Source: Sphingopyxis chilensis
GTDB taxonomy: Bacteria; Pseudomonadota; Alphaproteobacteria; Sphingomonadales; Sphingomonadaceae
Assembly (NCBI RefSeq): GCF_035930445.1
Contig: NZ_CP142394.1
Coordinates: 2,947,501 to 3,011,500 of the forward strand
Length of the DNA stretch: 64,000 nt
Direction of reading: 5' to 3'
In this document: positions 34,568-41,807 of the stretch, piece by piece
Position numbering within the stretch: position 1 is the first letter of the stretch
How the letters are laid out: each line of letters begins with the position of its first letter
Position numbers and translations under genes: made by a program
The notes under the pieces: model-generated
The model's database searches: none
What the model was told of the DNA's origin: nothing
What the model saw: the letters and a program-made list of their open reading frames with translations, nothing else

Positions 34568-35020
34568 TCACTCCTTCACCAAATCCACCGCAATCACCCG
34601 CGCCAAAGGCTGCATCGGCATCGCCACCAGGCTCACCTCGGCCAGGTCGAGCCCCAGCAATTCGCGCGGTTCCTTCCCGCGCGACGCCGTCACCCGGTAT
34701 CCGAAAGACAATCCCGTCAACGCCCCGCGCGCGACCAGCGCCGCCGCAGTTGGATGCGTTACCCGCGCCACGACGCGCAGCCCGCGCTTGTCCTCGCCCA
34801 ATGTCTCGATCGTGCCGATGCTCGCCCCCGGCCGATGCTGCCAAAGCAAGGGCACGGCGCGTCCTGCCCTCAGGCTCGCCGCAAACGCCCCCGCCCGCAC
34901 GACATCGCCCCCTCGATCGACCCGGTCGAACACCGAAGCATAGCCCGCGAACCGGACTCCGCCCTCCCGTTCAGGGGAGCGGCCAGGGGTGGCGGCCCGT
35001 GCCCTCGCGCCAGCGCTCAC
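34568..35020 (-). CDS. HK97-family prohead protease (GTA gp4-like)
   Basis: 150 residues from a GTG at 35020 that overlaps the stop of the preceding gene (GTGA). Conserved blocks: VRFAGYASVFDRVDRGGDVV, the catalytic His in LLWQHRPGASIG, and Ser in GALTGLSFGYRV. Cleaves the capsid delta domain during head maturation. It ends 5 bases before the capsid start. Confidence 0.88.
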   Translation of the reverse strand: MSAGARARAATPGRSPEREGGVRFAGYASVFDRVDRGGDVVRAGAFAASLRAGRAVPLLWQHRPGASIGTIETLGEDKRGLRVVARVTHPTAAALVARGALTGLSFGYRVTASRGKEPRELLGLDLAEVSLVAMPMQPLARVIAVDLVKE

Positions 35021-35334
35021 TTCAACAGCCCCGGCAGCCCCAGCTTCACCGCCAGCCCGACGACCACCAGCGCCAGCACGCAACGCACCGCCCAATCGAC
35101 GACCGCCGCCCACACGCTCTTCTTCGCATCGCGCCACGCGCCGAGCAGCTGGCGCAGATCGCTCACATCGTCGCGCGCCGCCTCATCCGCGAGCCCGAGC
35201 CGCGCCAGCGCCCGCCGCGCGCCCAACTCGCTCGCTTCCTCCACGACCGCGCGCAGCAGCGCGGCATCGGGCGCTCCGGCCGCACTCGTTCCCGCCAGCG
35301 CGATCAACCGCGCCAGCGCCTCGTCCTCGTCCAT
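35017..35334 (-). CDS. Small membrane protein between portal and protease (DUF6127-like, gp3.5 position)
   Basis: 105 residues. Starts MDEDEALARLIALAG; a helical body with DVSDLRQLLGAWRDAKKSVW, then a C-terminal hydrophobic helix (VRCVLALVVVGLAVKLGL). Position matches gp3.5 of RcGTA. An upstream in-frame extension to 35514 contains a proline-rich leader and is unlikely. It overlaps the protease start by 4 bases. Confidence 0.7.
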   Translation of the reverse strand: MDEDEALARLIALAGTSAAGAPDAALLRAVVEEASELGARRALARLGLADEAARDDVSDLRQLLGAWRDAKKSVWAAVVDWAVRCVLALVVVGLAVKLGLPGLLK

Positions 35335-35354
35335 GTCGAAATCCTCATGAAAAT

Positions 35355-35378
35355 CCCTCCCCCTTGGATGGGGGAGGG
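35355..35378. repeat. Inverted-repeat (REP-like) element inside GTA cluster
   Basis: Perfect 9-base arms CCCTCCCCC and GGGGGAGGG with a 6-base loop, in the 110-base gap between portal and small membrane protein. Adjacent sequence to 35430 is G-rich and resembles dispersed REP/RUP elements of sphingomonads. It could be an insertion that does not disrupt coding. Confidence 0.55.
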
Positions 35379-35444
35379 TTGCGCAGCCTTGGCAGCTCGC
35401 TGCCCAGGCGAAGCTGGGTGGGGGTGGCCCGCTGCCGGCGAAAC

Positions 35445-36551
35445 CTACCCCAATCCCAACAGCGCCTTCTTCTCCTCCGCCGTCAGCCAGTCCGCCGCCG
35501 ACACCTCGCGCCACAGCGCCATCCGGTCCTCGGCCAGCGCCGGCACCTTATCCAGATCGACGCGCAGCTCGGCGCCATCGAACCACCCGGCCAGCCCCTG
35601 TGCCACCGCCCCCAAAATCTTCGCGCACAAAGGCAGCACCGTCAGCCGCCACAGCGCGCGATTTGCCTCGCGATAATTGGCGTAGGTCGCATCGCCCGGC
35701 AGCCCGAGCAGCATCGGCGGCACCCCGAACGCCATCGCGATCTCGCGCGCACTCGAATCCTTGAGCGCGAGGAAATCCATCTCCGCCGGCGACAATGATA
35801 GCGCCTGCCACTTGAGCCCGCCTTCGAGTAGCAACGGCCGCCCCGCATTCGCACCGCCCGCAAAGCTCTCGGCCAGCTCCTCGCGCAGCCGGTCGACCTG
35901 TTCCGCCGACAGCGGCATGCCCTTGTCGCCCGGATCGTGCACCAGCGCCCCCGAAGGCCGCGCCGCATTGTCGAGCAAAGCCGAATTCCACTTCGCGGCG
36001 GCGTTGTGCGATGCGATCGCGCCAGACGCGGCGCCCAGACACCCTGCGCCATAATGATCGTCGAGCGGATGCAGCGCCTTCACATGCACGACCGCGATGC
36101 GTCCCGCGCCATCTTCGGCGGGCAGCACCACCGCGCTCCCGCCCGCTTTATACCGATAGGCGACCGGCCATCCGCGCGCGTCCGCCTCGACCGTCACCCG
36201 CTCGGGCCGCAGCGCAAACAGCTCCGCCGGCGCCCCCGCGCCATCTGCCAATATCTGCACATATCCATTGCCGTGCAGCAGCAGCTGCGCTGCCAAAGTC
36301 TCGACCAGTCCCTGCCCGCCCGACGACGCCGCCACCAGCGACGCCAGCGCCGGATCGCTCGCGACGATCGGCGCACTGCCCGCCGCCTCGGCAACGAGCC
36401 GCACCGCCCGCTGCACGATCGCATTGGACAAATAGCCCTCGCGGACCTGCGCCTCCCAGCTGAGCGGCGCGGGCGCCGACCACGTCTCATACACACGCGA
36501 CAAAGCGGGCCGCGCAGCATGCTGCGCGGCCTTGCGGCCAAACCAGTTCAT
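35445..36551 (-). CDS. Portal protein (HK97-family, GTA gp3-like)
   Basis: 368 residues. Start MNWFGRKAAQH at 36551, since AGGAG lies 5-6 bases upstream; another ATG 6 bases earlier is too close. Phage-portal content: EGYLSNAIVQRAVRLVAEA, KALHPLDDHYGAGCLGAA, WNSALLDNAARPSGALVHDP and GVPPMLLGLPGDATYANYREAN. Forms the DNA entry ring. Confidence 0.9.
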   Translation of the reverse strand: MNWFGRKAAQHAARPALSRVYETWSAPAPLSWEAQVREGYLSNAIVQRAVRLVAEAAGSAPIVASDPALASLVAASSGGQGLVETLAAQLLLHGNGYVQILADGAGAPAELFALRPERVTVEADARGWPVAYRYKAGGSAVVLPAEDGAGRIAVVHVKALHPLDDHYGAGCLGAASGAIASHNAAAKWNSALLDNAARPSGALVHDPGDKGMPLSAEQVDRLREELAESFAGGANAGRPLLLEGGLKWQALSLSPAEMDFLALKDSSAREIAMAFGVPPMLLGLPGDATYANYREANRALWRLTVLPLCAKILGAVAQGLAGWFDGAELRVDLDKVPALAEDRMALWREVSAADWLTAEEKKALLGLG

Positions 36552-36612
36552 GATCATCTCCTGCAATCGCAAAATGAGGGCTGTCGTGGCTGTCTTTCGA
36601 TCCTCCCTGCCA

Positions 36613-36639
36613 CCTCCCCATGGCTTCGCCATAGGGAGG
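36613..36639. terminator. Hairpin between portal and terminase genes
   Basis: Stem arms CCTCCC/GGGAGG and ATGGC/GCCAT around a TTC loop, one mismatch between the two stem blocks. Located in the 118-base gap between the large terminase and portal. It may attenuate transcription within the cluster. Confidence 0.4.
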
Positions 36640-36669
36640 ATCAGGCGGTCCTATCCGGCTCGTCTTGGT

Positions 36670-37980
36670 TCAAACCCGCCGCACCCCCGGCCCTCGCCCC
36701 TTCCGCAGCCCCTCCTGCAACGCCGCCAGCGCCCAGACGCAAGCATCCGCCCGATCCGGCGACCGCCCCGGCCCCGCATAGCCGCCGCCAACCTGCAATC
36801 CGCAAAGCTGGTCCTCAAGGCTCTCGAATACCCCCGCATGCACCACATCGCCACGCTCATAGGCCAGCGCCACCGGCTCCGCGCGCCGCGCCTTGCCGAT
36901 GCTCGCATGCACCGGCACGACGGGCAGCGCGACATCGGCCTGGCGCAGCGTGCCCTCGACCATCTCGCCCCCCATATTGCTCTCGGCCACGACGCGGTCG
37001 GCGCCCCAGCGCGCCGCCGCCGCCGCGACCGCCTGCGCCCAGACATGCGGCGGCGGATTTTCGACGCTCGCGTCCTCGACCACCGCCAGCCGCTCGTCGC
37101 GCAACTGCGCCGCGACCACGATCCCGCACGCATCGCCGTTTGCCGTCGCCGGCGGGTCGACACCGATCACGACGCGCATCGGCTTGCCGACGCTCGCCGC
37201 CTCGACGCGGCACCGCTCGACCAGCGCCCGCGTCCACAGCGCGCCCTCGACATCCTTGAGCAACTCGCCACGCAGTTCCTGCCGCCCCAGCCGCGTCCCG
37301 CCATAGATCTCGTCCATCGTCGCCAGCCATTGCGGCGACAGGTTGAGGCAATTGTCCCCTGTGCTCCCGCCGGTCGTTTCGACACCCTTTTCCTTCATCA
37401 ACCGCCTTACCAGCGGCACCCCGCGCGGCGTCGTTGTCGCAACCACACGCGGGTTGTCGCCGATCCGCATCGTCAGCATCAGATTGTCCCACGCCGCTTC
37501 GCCCTGCGGCCATTTGGCGATTTCGTCGCACCAGGCCGCCGAATGTTCGGGGCCGCGCAGACTCTCGGGCTCCGCTGCTGAATAAAGCGTCGCCACCGCG
37601 CCGTTTGCCCAACTCAGCCGGCGGAGGCTGCTTTCATACTCGGGTCGCACATCATCGGGCGCAATGGACAGCAAGCCGCTCTCCCCCTCGACCATCACCT
37701 GCCGCGCCTCGTGCAACGACGCCGCGACGAGCGCGATCCGCGCGCCGGGATGGGCTTCGGCATAACCGCGCACCCATTCGGCTCCCGTGCGCGTCTTGCC
37801 GAAGCCGCGTCCCGCGAGCAGCATCCAGACGTGCCAGTCGCCTTGCGGCGGGCATTGGTCGGCGCGCCGCCACCAGCTCCAGTCGCCGAGCAGCCTTTCG
37901 GCCGATGTGTCGTTTACCCTGCGCGCCCACGCCGCGAACTCTTCAGGCGCCAACCTCAGCAGTTCGGAAAGCCCCTTCAA
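36670..37980 (-). CDS. Terminase large subunit (GTA gp2-like)
   Basis: 436 residues. ATPase and nuclease that packages DNA headful-wise. The Walker A is LLAGRGFGKT at about residue 56, the Walker B region is in HSAAWCDEIAKW, and the nuclease acidic residues are in VIGVDPPATANGD and in SPDRADACVWA near the C-terminus. It overlaps the small terminase stop by 4 bases. Confidence 0.92.
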   Translation of the reverse strand: MKGLSELLRLAPEEFAAWARRVNDTSAERLLGDWSWWRRADQCPPQGDWHVWMLLAGRGFGKTRTGAEWVRGYAEAHPGARIALVAASLHEARQVMVEGESGLLSIAPDDVRPEYESSLRRLSWANGAVATLYSAAEPESLRGPEHSAAWCDEIAKWPQGEAAWDNLMLTMRIGDNPRVVATTTPRGVPLVRRLMKEKGVETTGGSTGDNCLNLSPQWLATMDEIYGGTRLGRQELRGELLKDVEGALWTRALVERCRVEAASVGKPMRVVIGVDPPATANGDACGIVVAAQLRDERLAVVEDASVENPPPHVWAQAVAAAAARWGADRVVAESNMGGEMVEGTLRQADVALPVVPVHASIGKARRAEPVALAYERGDVVHAGVFESLEDQLCGLQVGGGYAGPGRSPDRADACVWALAALQEGLRKGRGPGVRRV

Positions 37981-38450
37981 ACCCGACCATCCTCGCCATC
38001 GCCTTCCGCCGCCATCCGGGCGCGCATCGCTTCCAGCTTGGCGATCAATCTGGCTTTGGCGCTGCCCCTCGGTGCGCCGTTCGTGCCCGGAAGTTTCGCC
38101 CCGCGCACCGCCGCCCGGTGTGCCGCGAGCAACGAAAGCCCGAGCCGGTATTTCTGCGCGCGCGACTTCAGCGTCGCATCCTTCACATTGCCCGTGGGCG
38201 CGATCAGCGCCTCGGACAATAATTCGGCCTCAAGCCGAGCAAAGCCTTCGCACAACGCTTCATGCCAGCGCGCCGCGAAGGCGCTGTTGCGCCGGCGCTC
38301 GCGGTACATCGCGTTCGCGGAAACCCCCGCTGTGCGGGCCGAGGCGGCAACGTTCGACGATTCGGCGAGGGCTTCCAGGAATAGATCCTGCTGCCGCCGG
38401 CCAGGCCGTGCATCGCCGGTGCCGCCCGCCGTCTTTCCGGCCTGTCCCAT
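37977..38450 (-). CDS. Small terminase-like protein (GTA gp1-like)
   Basis: 157 residues from the ATG at 38450 (a GTG codon precedes it in frame). A helix-turn-helix-like N-terminus contains LFLEALAESSNVAASARTAG, then VSANAMYRERRR. The C-terminal part is basic. Position and overlap with the large terminase support a TerS role. It is the first gene of the cluster. Confidence 0.8.
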   Translation of the reverse strand: MGQAGKTAGGTGDARPGRRQQDLFLEALAESSNVAASARTAGVSANAMYRERRRNSAFAARWHEALCEGFARLEAELLSEALIAPTGNVKDATLKSRAQKYRLGLSLLAAHRAAVRGAKLPGTNGAPRGSAKARLIAKLEAMRARMAAEGDGEDGRV

Positions 38451-38467
38451 CACTCGCCTCCCGAAAA

Positions 38468-38517
38468 GATTCGGGCCGGAACGCTCTCCCGAAAACGGAA
38501 GGGCGCCGGCCCGAATC
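38468..38517. promoter_or_regulatory. 12-base perfect inverted repeat upstream of the GTA cluster
   Basis: Arms GATTCGGGCCGG (38468-38479) and CCGGCCCGAATC (38506-38517) around a 26-base loop, 18 bases upstream of the first GTA gene. It could be a promoter-proximal dyad or a terminator of an ancestral upstream gene. The IS1595-family insertion starts 27 bases further. Confidence 0.5.
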
Positions 38518-38535
38518 GCAATTCTTCATGATGTG

Positions 38536-38543
38536 ACACTTGT
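38536..38543. repeat. Target-site duplication, left copy
   Basis: ACACTTGT at 38536-38543 is repeated exactly at 41761-41768, flanking the inverted repeats of the IS1595-family element. The 8-base size is the usual one for this family. Confidence 0.8.
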
Positions 38544-38572
38544 GGCGTTTATGTAGTTTGCAAACCCACTGT

Positions 38573-38695
38573 TCAGCCGATGAGATAACGAACGGCAGAA
38601 ACCAGCCCCGCAACGAACGATCCGGCGACAAAGGCGGTCGCCAGCCAATATTCGAGCGCCCTACCGCGATCTCGCCAGTTTGGTTCGTGGTTCAT
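38573..38695 (-). CDS. Small membrane protein (passenger)
   Basis: 40 residues (MNHEPNWRDRGRALEYWLAT and one hydrophobic helix VAGSFVAGLVSAVRYL). It ends 4 bases inside the left inverted repeat. The ribosome-binding site is weak, so translation is uncertain; a longer in-frame start would overlap the 300-residue gene. Confidence 0.4.
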   Translation of the reverse strand: MNHEPNWRDRGRALEYWLATAFVAGSFVAGLVSAVRYLIG

Positions 38696-38733
38696 CCGGT
38701 CGGTGTGACAGGCCGGGATTTTGTAGGAAAGGC

Positions 38734-39636
38734 CTATGGACGGTTCGTAAACGTCAATCGCGCAACCTCTGCGAATGAGCTGGGGAGCATCCCCTGCTTC
38801 ACTTTGCTCAGGAGATAGGGGGGCAGTTTCTCTGGCAGATATACGTTGCGCATCCATTTGCGAAATGCCGGGATGGCTTCTTCGGGGTAACAATATGCAG
38901 GTTGCGGATTGGACGCAGCCTGCGGGAAATAGTCCGGATAGTTATGATTGTAGCGTTGCCTCGCGCCGTGCTTTGCGTCGAAGCTTTTATCTGTCCAGTG
39001 CTTAGACCAACCCTTCCCTACGCTAATGTCCGGCACAAAATGAATGCCAACGTCTGCACCACCGCGAATCAATTCTACGATAATGTCAGCAGTTTCCTTG
39101 AATACGCTGAAATATCCAGACGGTATACCGCCATATGCAGCTGTGACGCGATCGTGAAATTGCTGCCATGCAATCGGGATGCCGCCATTGGGGTCATATC
39201 CGACTTTCGTGTAAATAAACTGGCGAAAGCTGGAGCGTGCTAACAGGCGGAAATTCTTGAGAGCCACATCGTTGTCGCTCTGCTTGGCCTCAAAGGCATA
39301 ATATTCCAGCACTGCCATACAGACAATGTCGGGGTAAGCATGGTGAACGGTGCCGTCCATCGTGGTTTCTATATAGGGTTTTTCGAACTCCACGCCCTGC
39401 TGTTGCAGGGACTCCCGTATTTTCCGGACCCGTGGTTGCTCCTTACCGGAACCCCATTGGTCGCCCAGACGGAGAATGAGCGTGTGGTCAACGCCGCACA
39501 TGCGCGCAAGGCCTCTGGCGTTGAGATAGGCTGTGCCGTCATTGAGGACGCCCATACCCACGCCATCAACTTCGACTTCTTTCTCGACATGTAGGTCGAG
39601 CAGAAACTGCCCGGTGCTGGTGACCAAATCGCCCAT
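38734..39636 (-). CDS. Phage-derived KilA-N/antirepressor-like protein (passenger)
   Basis: 300 residues. The N-terminal region resembles phage antirepressor/BRO-like proteins (DGTAYLNARGLARMCGVDHT, then KNFRLLARSSFRQFIYTKVG). The C-terminal region contains DISVGKGWSKHW, NYPDYFPQAASNPQPAYCYP and RKWMRNVYLPEKLPPYL, which I have a tentative memory of from the abortive-infection protein BstA family. Cytoplasmic, no signal peptide. A role in defence or in mobile-element competition is possible but unproven. GC is visibly lower than that of the flanks. Confidence 0.55.
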   Translation of the reverse strand: MGDLVTSTGQFLLDLHVEKEVEVDGVGMGVLNDGTAYLNARGLARMCGVDHTLILRLGDQWGSGKEQPRVRKIRESLQQQGVEFEKPYIETTMDGTVHHAYPDIVCMAVLEYYAFEAKQSDNDVALKNFRLLARSSFRQFIYTKVGYDPNGGIPIAWQQFHDRVTAAYGGIPSGYFSVFKETADIIVELIRGGADVGIHFVPDISVGKGWSKHWTDKSFDAKHGARQRYNHNYPDYFPQAASNPQPAYCYPEEAIPAFRKWMRNVYLPEKLPPYLLSKVKQGMLPSSFAEVARLTFTNRP

Positions 39637-39652
39637 ATTATCCCCTTTTCCG

Positions 39653-39796
39653 CTATTTTCCGCGGGTTTTTCCGGTGACCGGCTTATGCTTCACCAGCTT
39701 CCCTAGGCGCTCGTCAAAGCGTTTGGGATCGTCGTCGGTTTCGAGATCGCGCGCGGCTTCCTTGAACTTCTCTACCTGCGATTTATCATCTGACAC
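39653..39796 (-). CDS. 47-residue small protein (passenger)
   Basis: Begins GTG, SDDKSQVEKFKEAARDLETD..., highly charged and helical with many Lys/Asp/Glu residues. Small proteins of this sort occur in phages and mobile elements. It lies 16 bases upstream of the 300-residue gene, in the same direction, so co-transcription is likely. Function unknown. Confidence 0.6.
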   Translation of the reverse strand: MSDDKSQVEKFKEAARDLETDDDPKRFDERLGKLVKHKPVTGKTRGK

Positions 39797-39861
39797 GATA
39801 CGGTTCCTTAACGGCGTTGCGACAGAGTTACGTCGTCGCTATATAGCAGCGAAGGAGACGG

Positions 39862-39930
39862 TGGACCTAGAGGGACTTGCACCCTCGGGGCGACAGGTGG
39901 GTAGCCGACACCCCGCACTATGCTAGGCCC
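39862..39930 (-). ncRNA. tRNA-like RNA (degenerate, Pro-like)
   Basis: On the minus strand a cloverleaf-like structure can be drawn. The acceptor is GGGCCTA/TAGGTCC (7 bp with one G-U), the T arm is GAGGG-TGCAAGT-CCCTC and the discriminator is A, followed by CC. The anticodon-position loop GTCGGCT would read CGG (Pro). The D arm is reduced to a GCA-TAG-TGC mini-hairpin, and an alternative GGGG...CCCC pairing is possible. No CCA is encoded. It may be a tRNA-like regulatory or targeting element or a decayed tRNA; it is not a canonical one. Confidence 0.38.
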
Positions 39931-39940
39931 AACGCTCTGG

Positions 39941-39966
39941 ACGCCCCGCCCTCACAGGTGGGGCGT
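39941..39966. terminator. Hairpin downstream of the SSB-tailed protein gene
   Basis: Stem ACGCCCCGCC / GGTGGGGCGT with one mismatch-type pair and a 6-base loop, between the 180-residue gene and the tRNA-like RNA. It may end the 180-residue transcript or separate it from the RNA. Confidence 0.45.
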
Positions 39967-39973
39967 TCGCACA

Positions 39974-40516
39974 TCAGAAAGGAACGTCGTCGTCCAGATC
40001 GTCGTCAAACGGCGGTCCGGGCGCTTTCGTCGGCGTTCCAATCAGTTTCGAAAATTCATCACCCTCCGGCGGTTTGGTCGCGGTATAAATGCCCTTCCGA
40101 CCCGGCACCGAATAGATGATCTCTTTTTGCGCCATGCGCCAAAGCTTGTTCTGGAGAAACTTGCGGGTCTGGACGACCTGAAAGCGCCGAAACAGTTCGA
40201 TCAAAACCGAGTCCAGATCGACCTCGTCGCCGCCCGATTTGATTACTGTGAAAATCTGTTGCTCAAGGTCATCAACCTTGATGCCGGCGAGCTCCTTGAC
40301 CAACTCCGCTGGAAGGTCGCTCAGGTCGCCATAGGATGCAGGAATTGGCTTCGTAATGCGGCGGAGGTGCTCAAGCTCCTCGATTACGCCGTAGAGACCC
40401 TCAAGACGGGTCGTATATATCGAAACCTGTTTTTCTTCGCCCTTGTCTTGCGCAGTGGCTTTCCATTTTTCAATCAGCCGCGCGTAAGCCTTGACGGAAT
40501 CTATGGGATCCGGCAT
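39974..40516 (-). CDS. Unknown protein with SSB-like C-terminal tail (passenger)
   Basis: 180 residues. Helical body (MPDPIDSVKAYARLIEKWKA and ELEHLRRITKPIPASYGD) and a winged-helix-like region (VLIELFRRFQVVQTRKFLQN, then EIIYSVPGRKGIYTAT). It ends PPFDDDLDDDVPF, matching the acidic tail with Pro-Phe end of bacterial SSB, which recruits RecQ, PriA, RecO and exonuclease I. No OB-fold is evident. It lies 205 bases past the transposase stop, in the same direction. Confidence 0.65.
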   Translation of the reverse strand: MPDPIDSVKAYARLIEKWKATAQDKGEEKQVSIYTTRLEGLYGVIEELEHLRRITKPIPASYGDLSDLPAELVKELAGIKVDDLEQQIFTVIKSGGDEVDLDSVLIELFRRFQVVQTRKFLQNKLWRMAQKEIIYSVPGRKGIYTATKPPEGDEFSKLIGTPTKAPGPPFDDDLDDDVPF

Positions 40517-40721
40517 AAGAATATCCTCAGTGACCGGCCAAGGATGCTGTCAGCAAAACTACATCAATGGCCAAAATCGGCTCGATTCCCCAAGGGGCGT
40601 CGGGCCGATCGTCGTTGTGAGCCGATTCGAGACAGATTGCAAGGGTGTTTTGCTCTAACTTTGCGCCCTGCTCTTTTTTCTCTCTACTTTGCGGGCAACT
40701 CTTGCGTTTACTTTGCGCCGC

Positions 40722-41693
40722 TCAGACTTCGTTCGAGTGAGGGCGCCCATAGGTGAGGCGCTTGCCGACGATGCCACGGACGGCGGCGACAGCCCGACCG
40801 CGATCATCAATGCCGTTCGCCTGACGGGTGTTATAGCGAAACTCAAATTCAGCCAGATAGCGATGCAAGTGCTGCTCGCCGCAATGCTGATAGACGCCCT
40901 TCATACCACGCTTGAAAATCGAGAACGCGCCTTCAACGGTGTTGGTGTGGATCGTGCGATCCTTGTAATCGACATACTGGCGAGCGCCGTGGAGCGTCGT
41001 GCCATGCTCGGCAAACTCGCGGCCGATTTTCTTATACATCTTGGCTTCGTCGGTCATCAAACGGGCTTCGCGAGCGATGTTGTTCAGGACGATAGGGTGA
41101 ACCTCGTCGGCGCGGAACTTGTCGAACGTGAACGAACGCATGGTGCCGCTCTCGCGGTCCACCAGCGCCAGAACACCGAACTTGTGGGCCGTGCCAGCCT
41201 TCGCGCCACGACGGCCTTCCTTGGTGCCGAAATAGGTTTCATCGACCTCGACAGCGCCACCGCCCGAACCGAACGGGGCGGCAAGGTCGCCCGAACGCAT
41301 GGCTTCACGGATGCGGTGGGCAAGGAACCAAGCCGTCTTATACTGGACCTCAAGGATGCGGCCGAGCTGGTGGGCCGAAATGCCCTTTTTGCTCGACGCG
41401 ATCAGGTGGACGGCCTGCAACATCTTGTGCAGCGGCATACGGGCGTGCTCGAACACAGTGCCAACCTTGACGGTGAACTGCTTGCGGCACTCGCCACACT
41501 TTTTCAGGCCGTGACGCAGCGCACCTTCCGGCGTTTTCAGGGTCGGCTTGCCGCGAACGCCCGACAGGTCATAGACCCGACCACCGATCACACCGCAATG
41601 CGGGCAGACAACGCCGTCAGCCCAAACGATGCTTTCCAGATGCTCGAAAGCCTTGGCTTCGTCGTGGAAATAGGGGGAAGAAAGAACCGACAT
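40722..41693 (-). CDS. IS1595-family transposase
   Basis: 323 residues. An N-terminal zinc-binding region (VVCPHCGVIGG, later KKCGECRKQFTVKVGTVFEH) is followed by the catalytic domain, with acidic residues in VEVDETYFG and TDEAKMY and the NTVEGAF motif near the C-terminus, consistent with a DDE/DDN-type IS1595 transposase. Start at 41693, 42 bases inside the right inverted repeat. Appears intact, with no frameshift or internal stop. Confidence 0.92.
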   Translation of the reverse strand: MSVLSSPYFHDEAKAFEHLESIVWADGVVCPHCGVIGGRVYDLSGVRGKPTLKTPEGALRHGLKKCGECRKQFTVKVGTVFEHARMPLHKMLQAVHLIASSKKGISAHQLGRILEVQYKTAWFLAHRIREAMRSGDLAAPFGSGGGAVEVDETYFGTKEGRRGAKAGTAHKFGVLALVDRESGTMRSFTFDKFRADEVHPIVLNNIAREARLMTDEAKMYKKIGREFAEHGTTLHGARQYVDYKDRTIHTNTVEGAFSIFKRGMKGVYQHCGEQHLHRYLAEFEFRYNTRQANGIDDRGRAVAAVRGIVGKRLTYGRPHSNEV

Positions 41694-41760
41694 GGTGATA
41701 TGCTCCGTTGATGAGCATTATCTAGCGCATTCGGTTGGGTTTGTAAACTACATAATCGCG

Positions 41761-41768
41761 ACACTTGT
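41761..41768. repeat. Target-site duplication, right copy
   Basis: Exact repeat of ACACTTGT present at 38536-38543, abutting the right inverted repeat of the IS1595 element. Confidence 0.8.
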
Positions 41769-41807
41769 GCCATATCAGCGTTACGATGTCAAGGTATTTT
41801 AACCTAT

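Larger units (their letters stand above)
38544..41760 (-). mobile_element. IS1595-family element with passenger genes
   Basis: 3217-base element. The 25-base terminal inverted repeats (38544-38568 and 41736-41760) match at 22 of 25 positions, sharing TTATGTAGTTT and CAAACCCA. The flanks carry the 8-base duplication ACACTTGT. Contents, all minus strand: transposase, an SSB-tailed protein, a tRNA-like RNA, a 47-residue protein, a 300-residue phage-like protein and a small membrane protein. Much of it is visibly lower in GC than the flanks, which suggests recent acquisition. IS1595-family members with passengers are known. Confidence 0.88.

Noticed and set aside
22317..38450. Live prophage
   Set aside because: No integrase, att sites, replication, immunity or lysis genes are in the run; gene order and short tape measure fit a GTA.
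40658..40717. Plasmid-type iteron origin
   Set aside because: Only three short copies, no Rep gene and no AT-rich origin; listed as a minor repeat.
38544..41760. Integron or site-specific integration at a tRNA
   Set aside because: The ends are inverted repeats with an 8-base duplication and the transposase is IS1595-type; the tRNA-like RNA is internal to the element.
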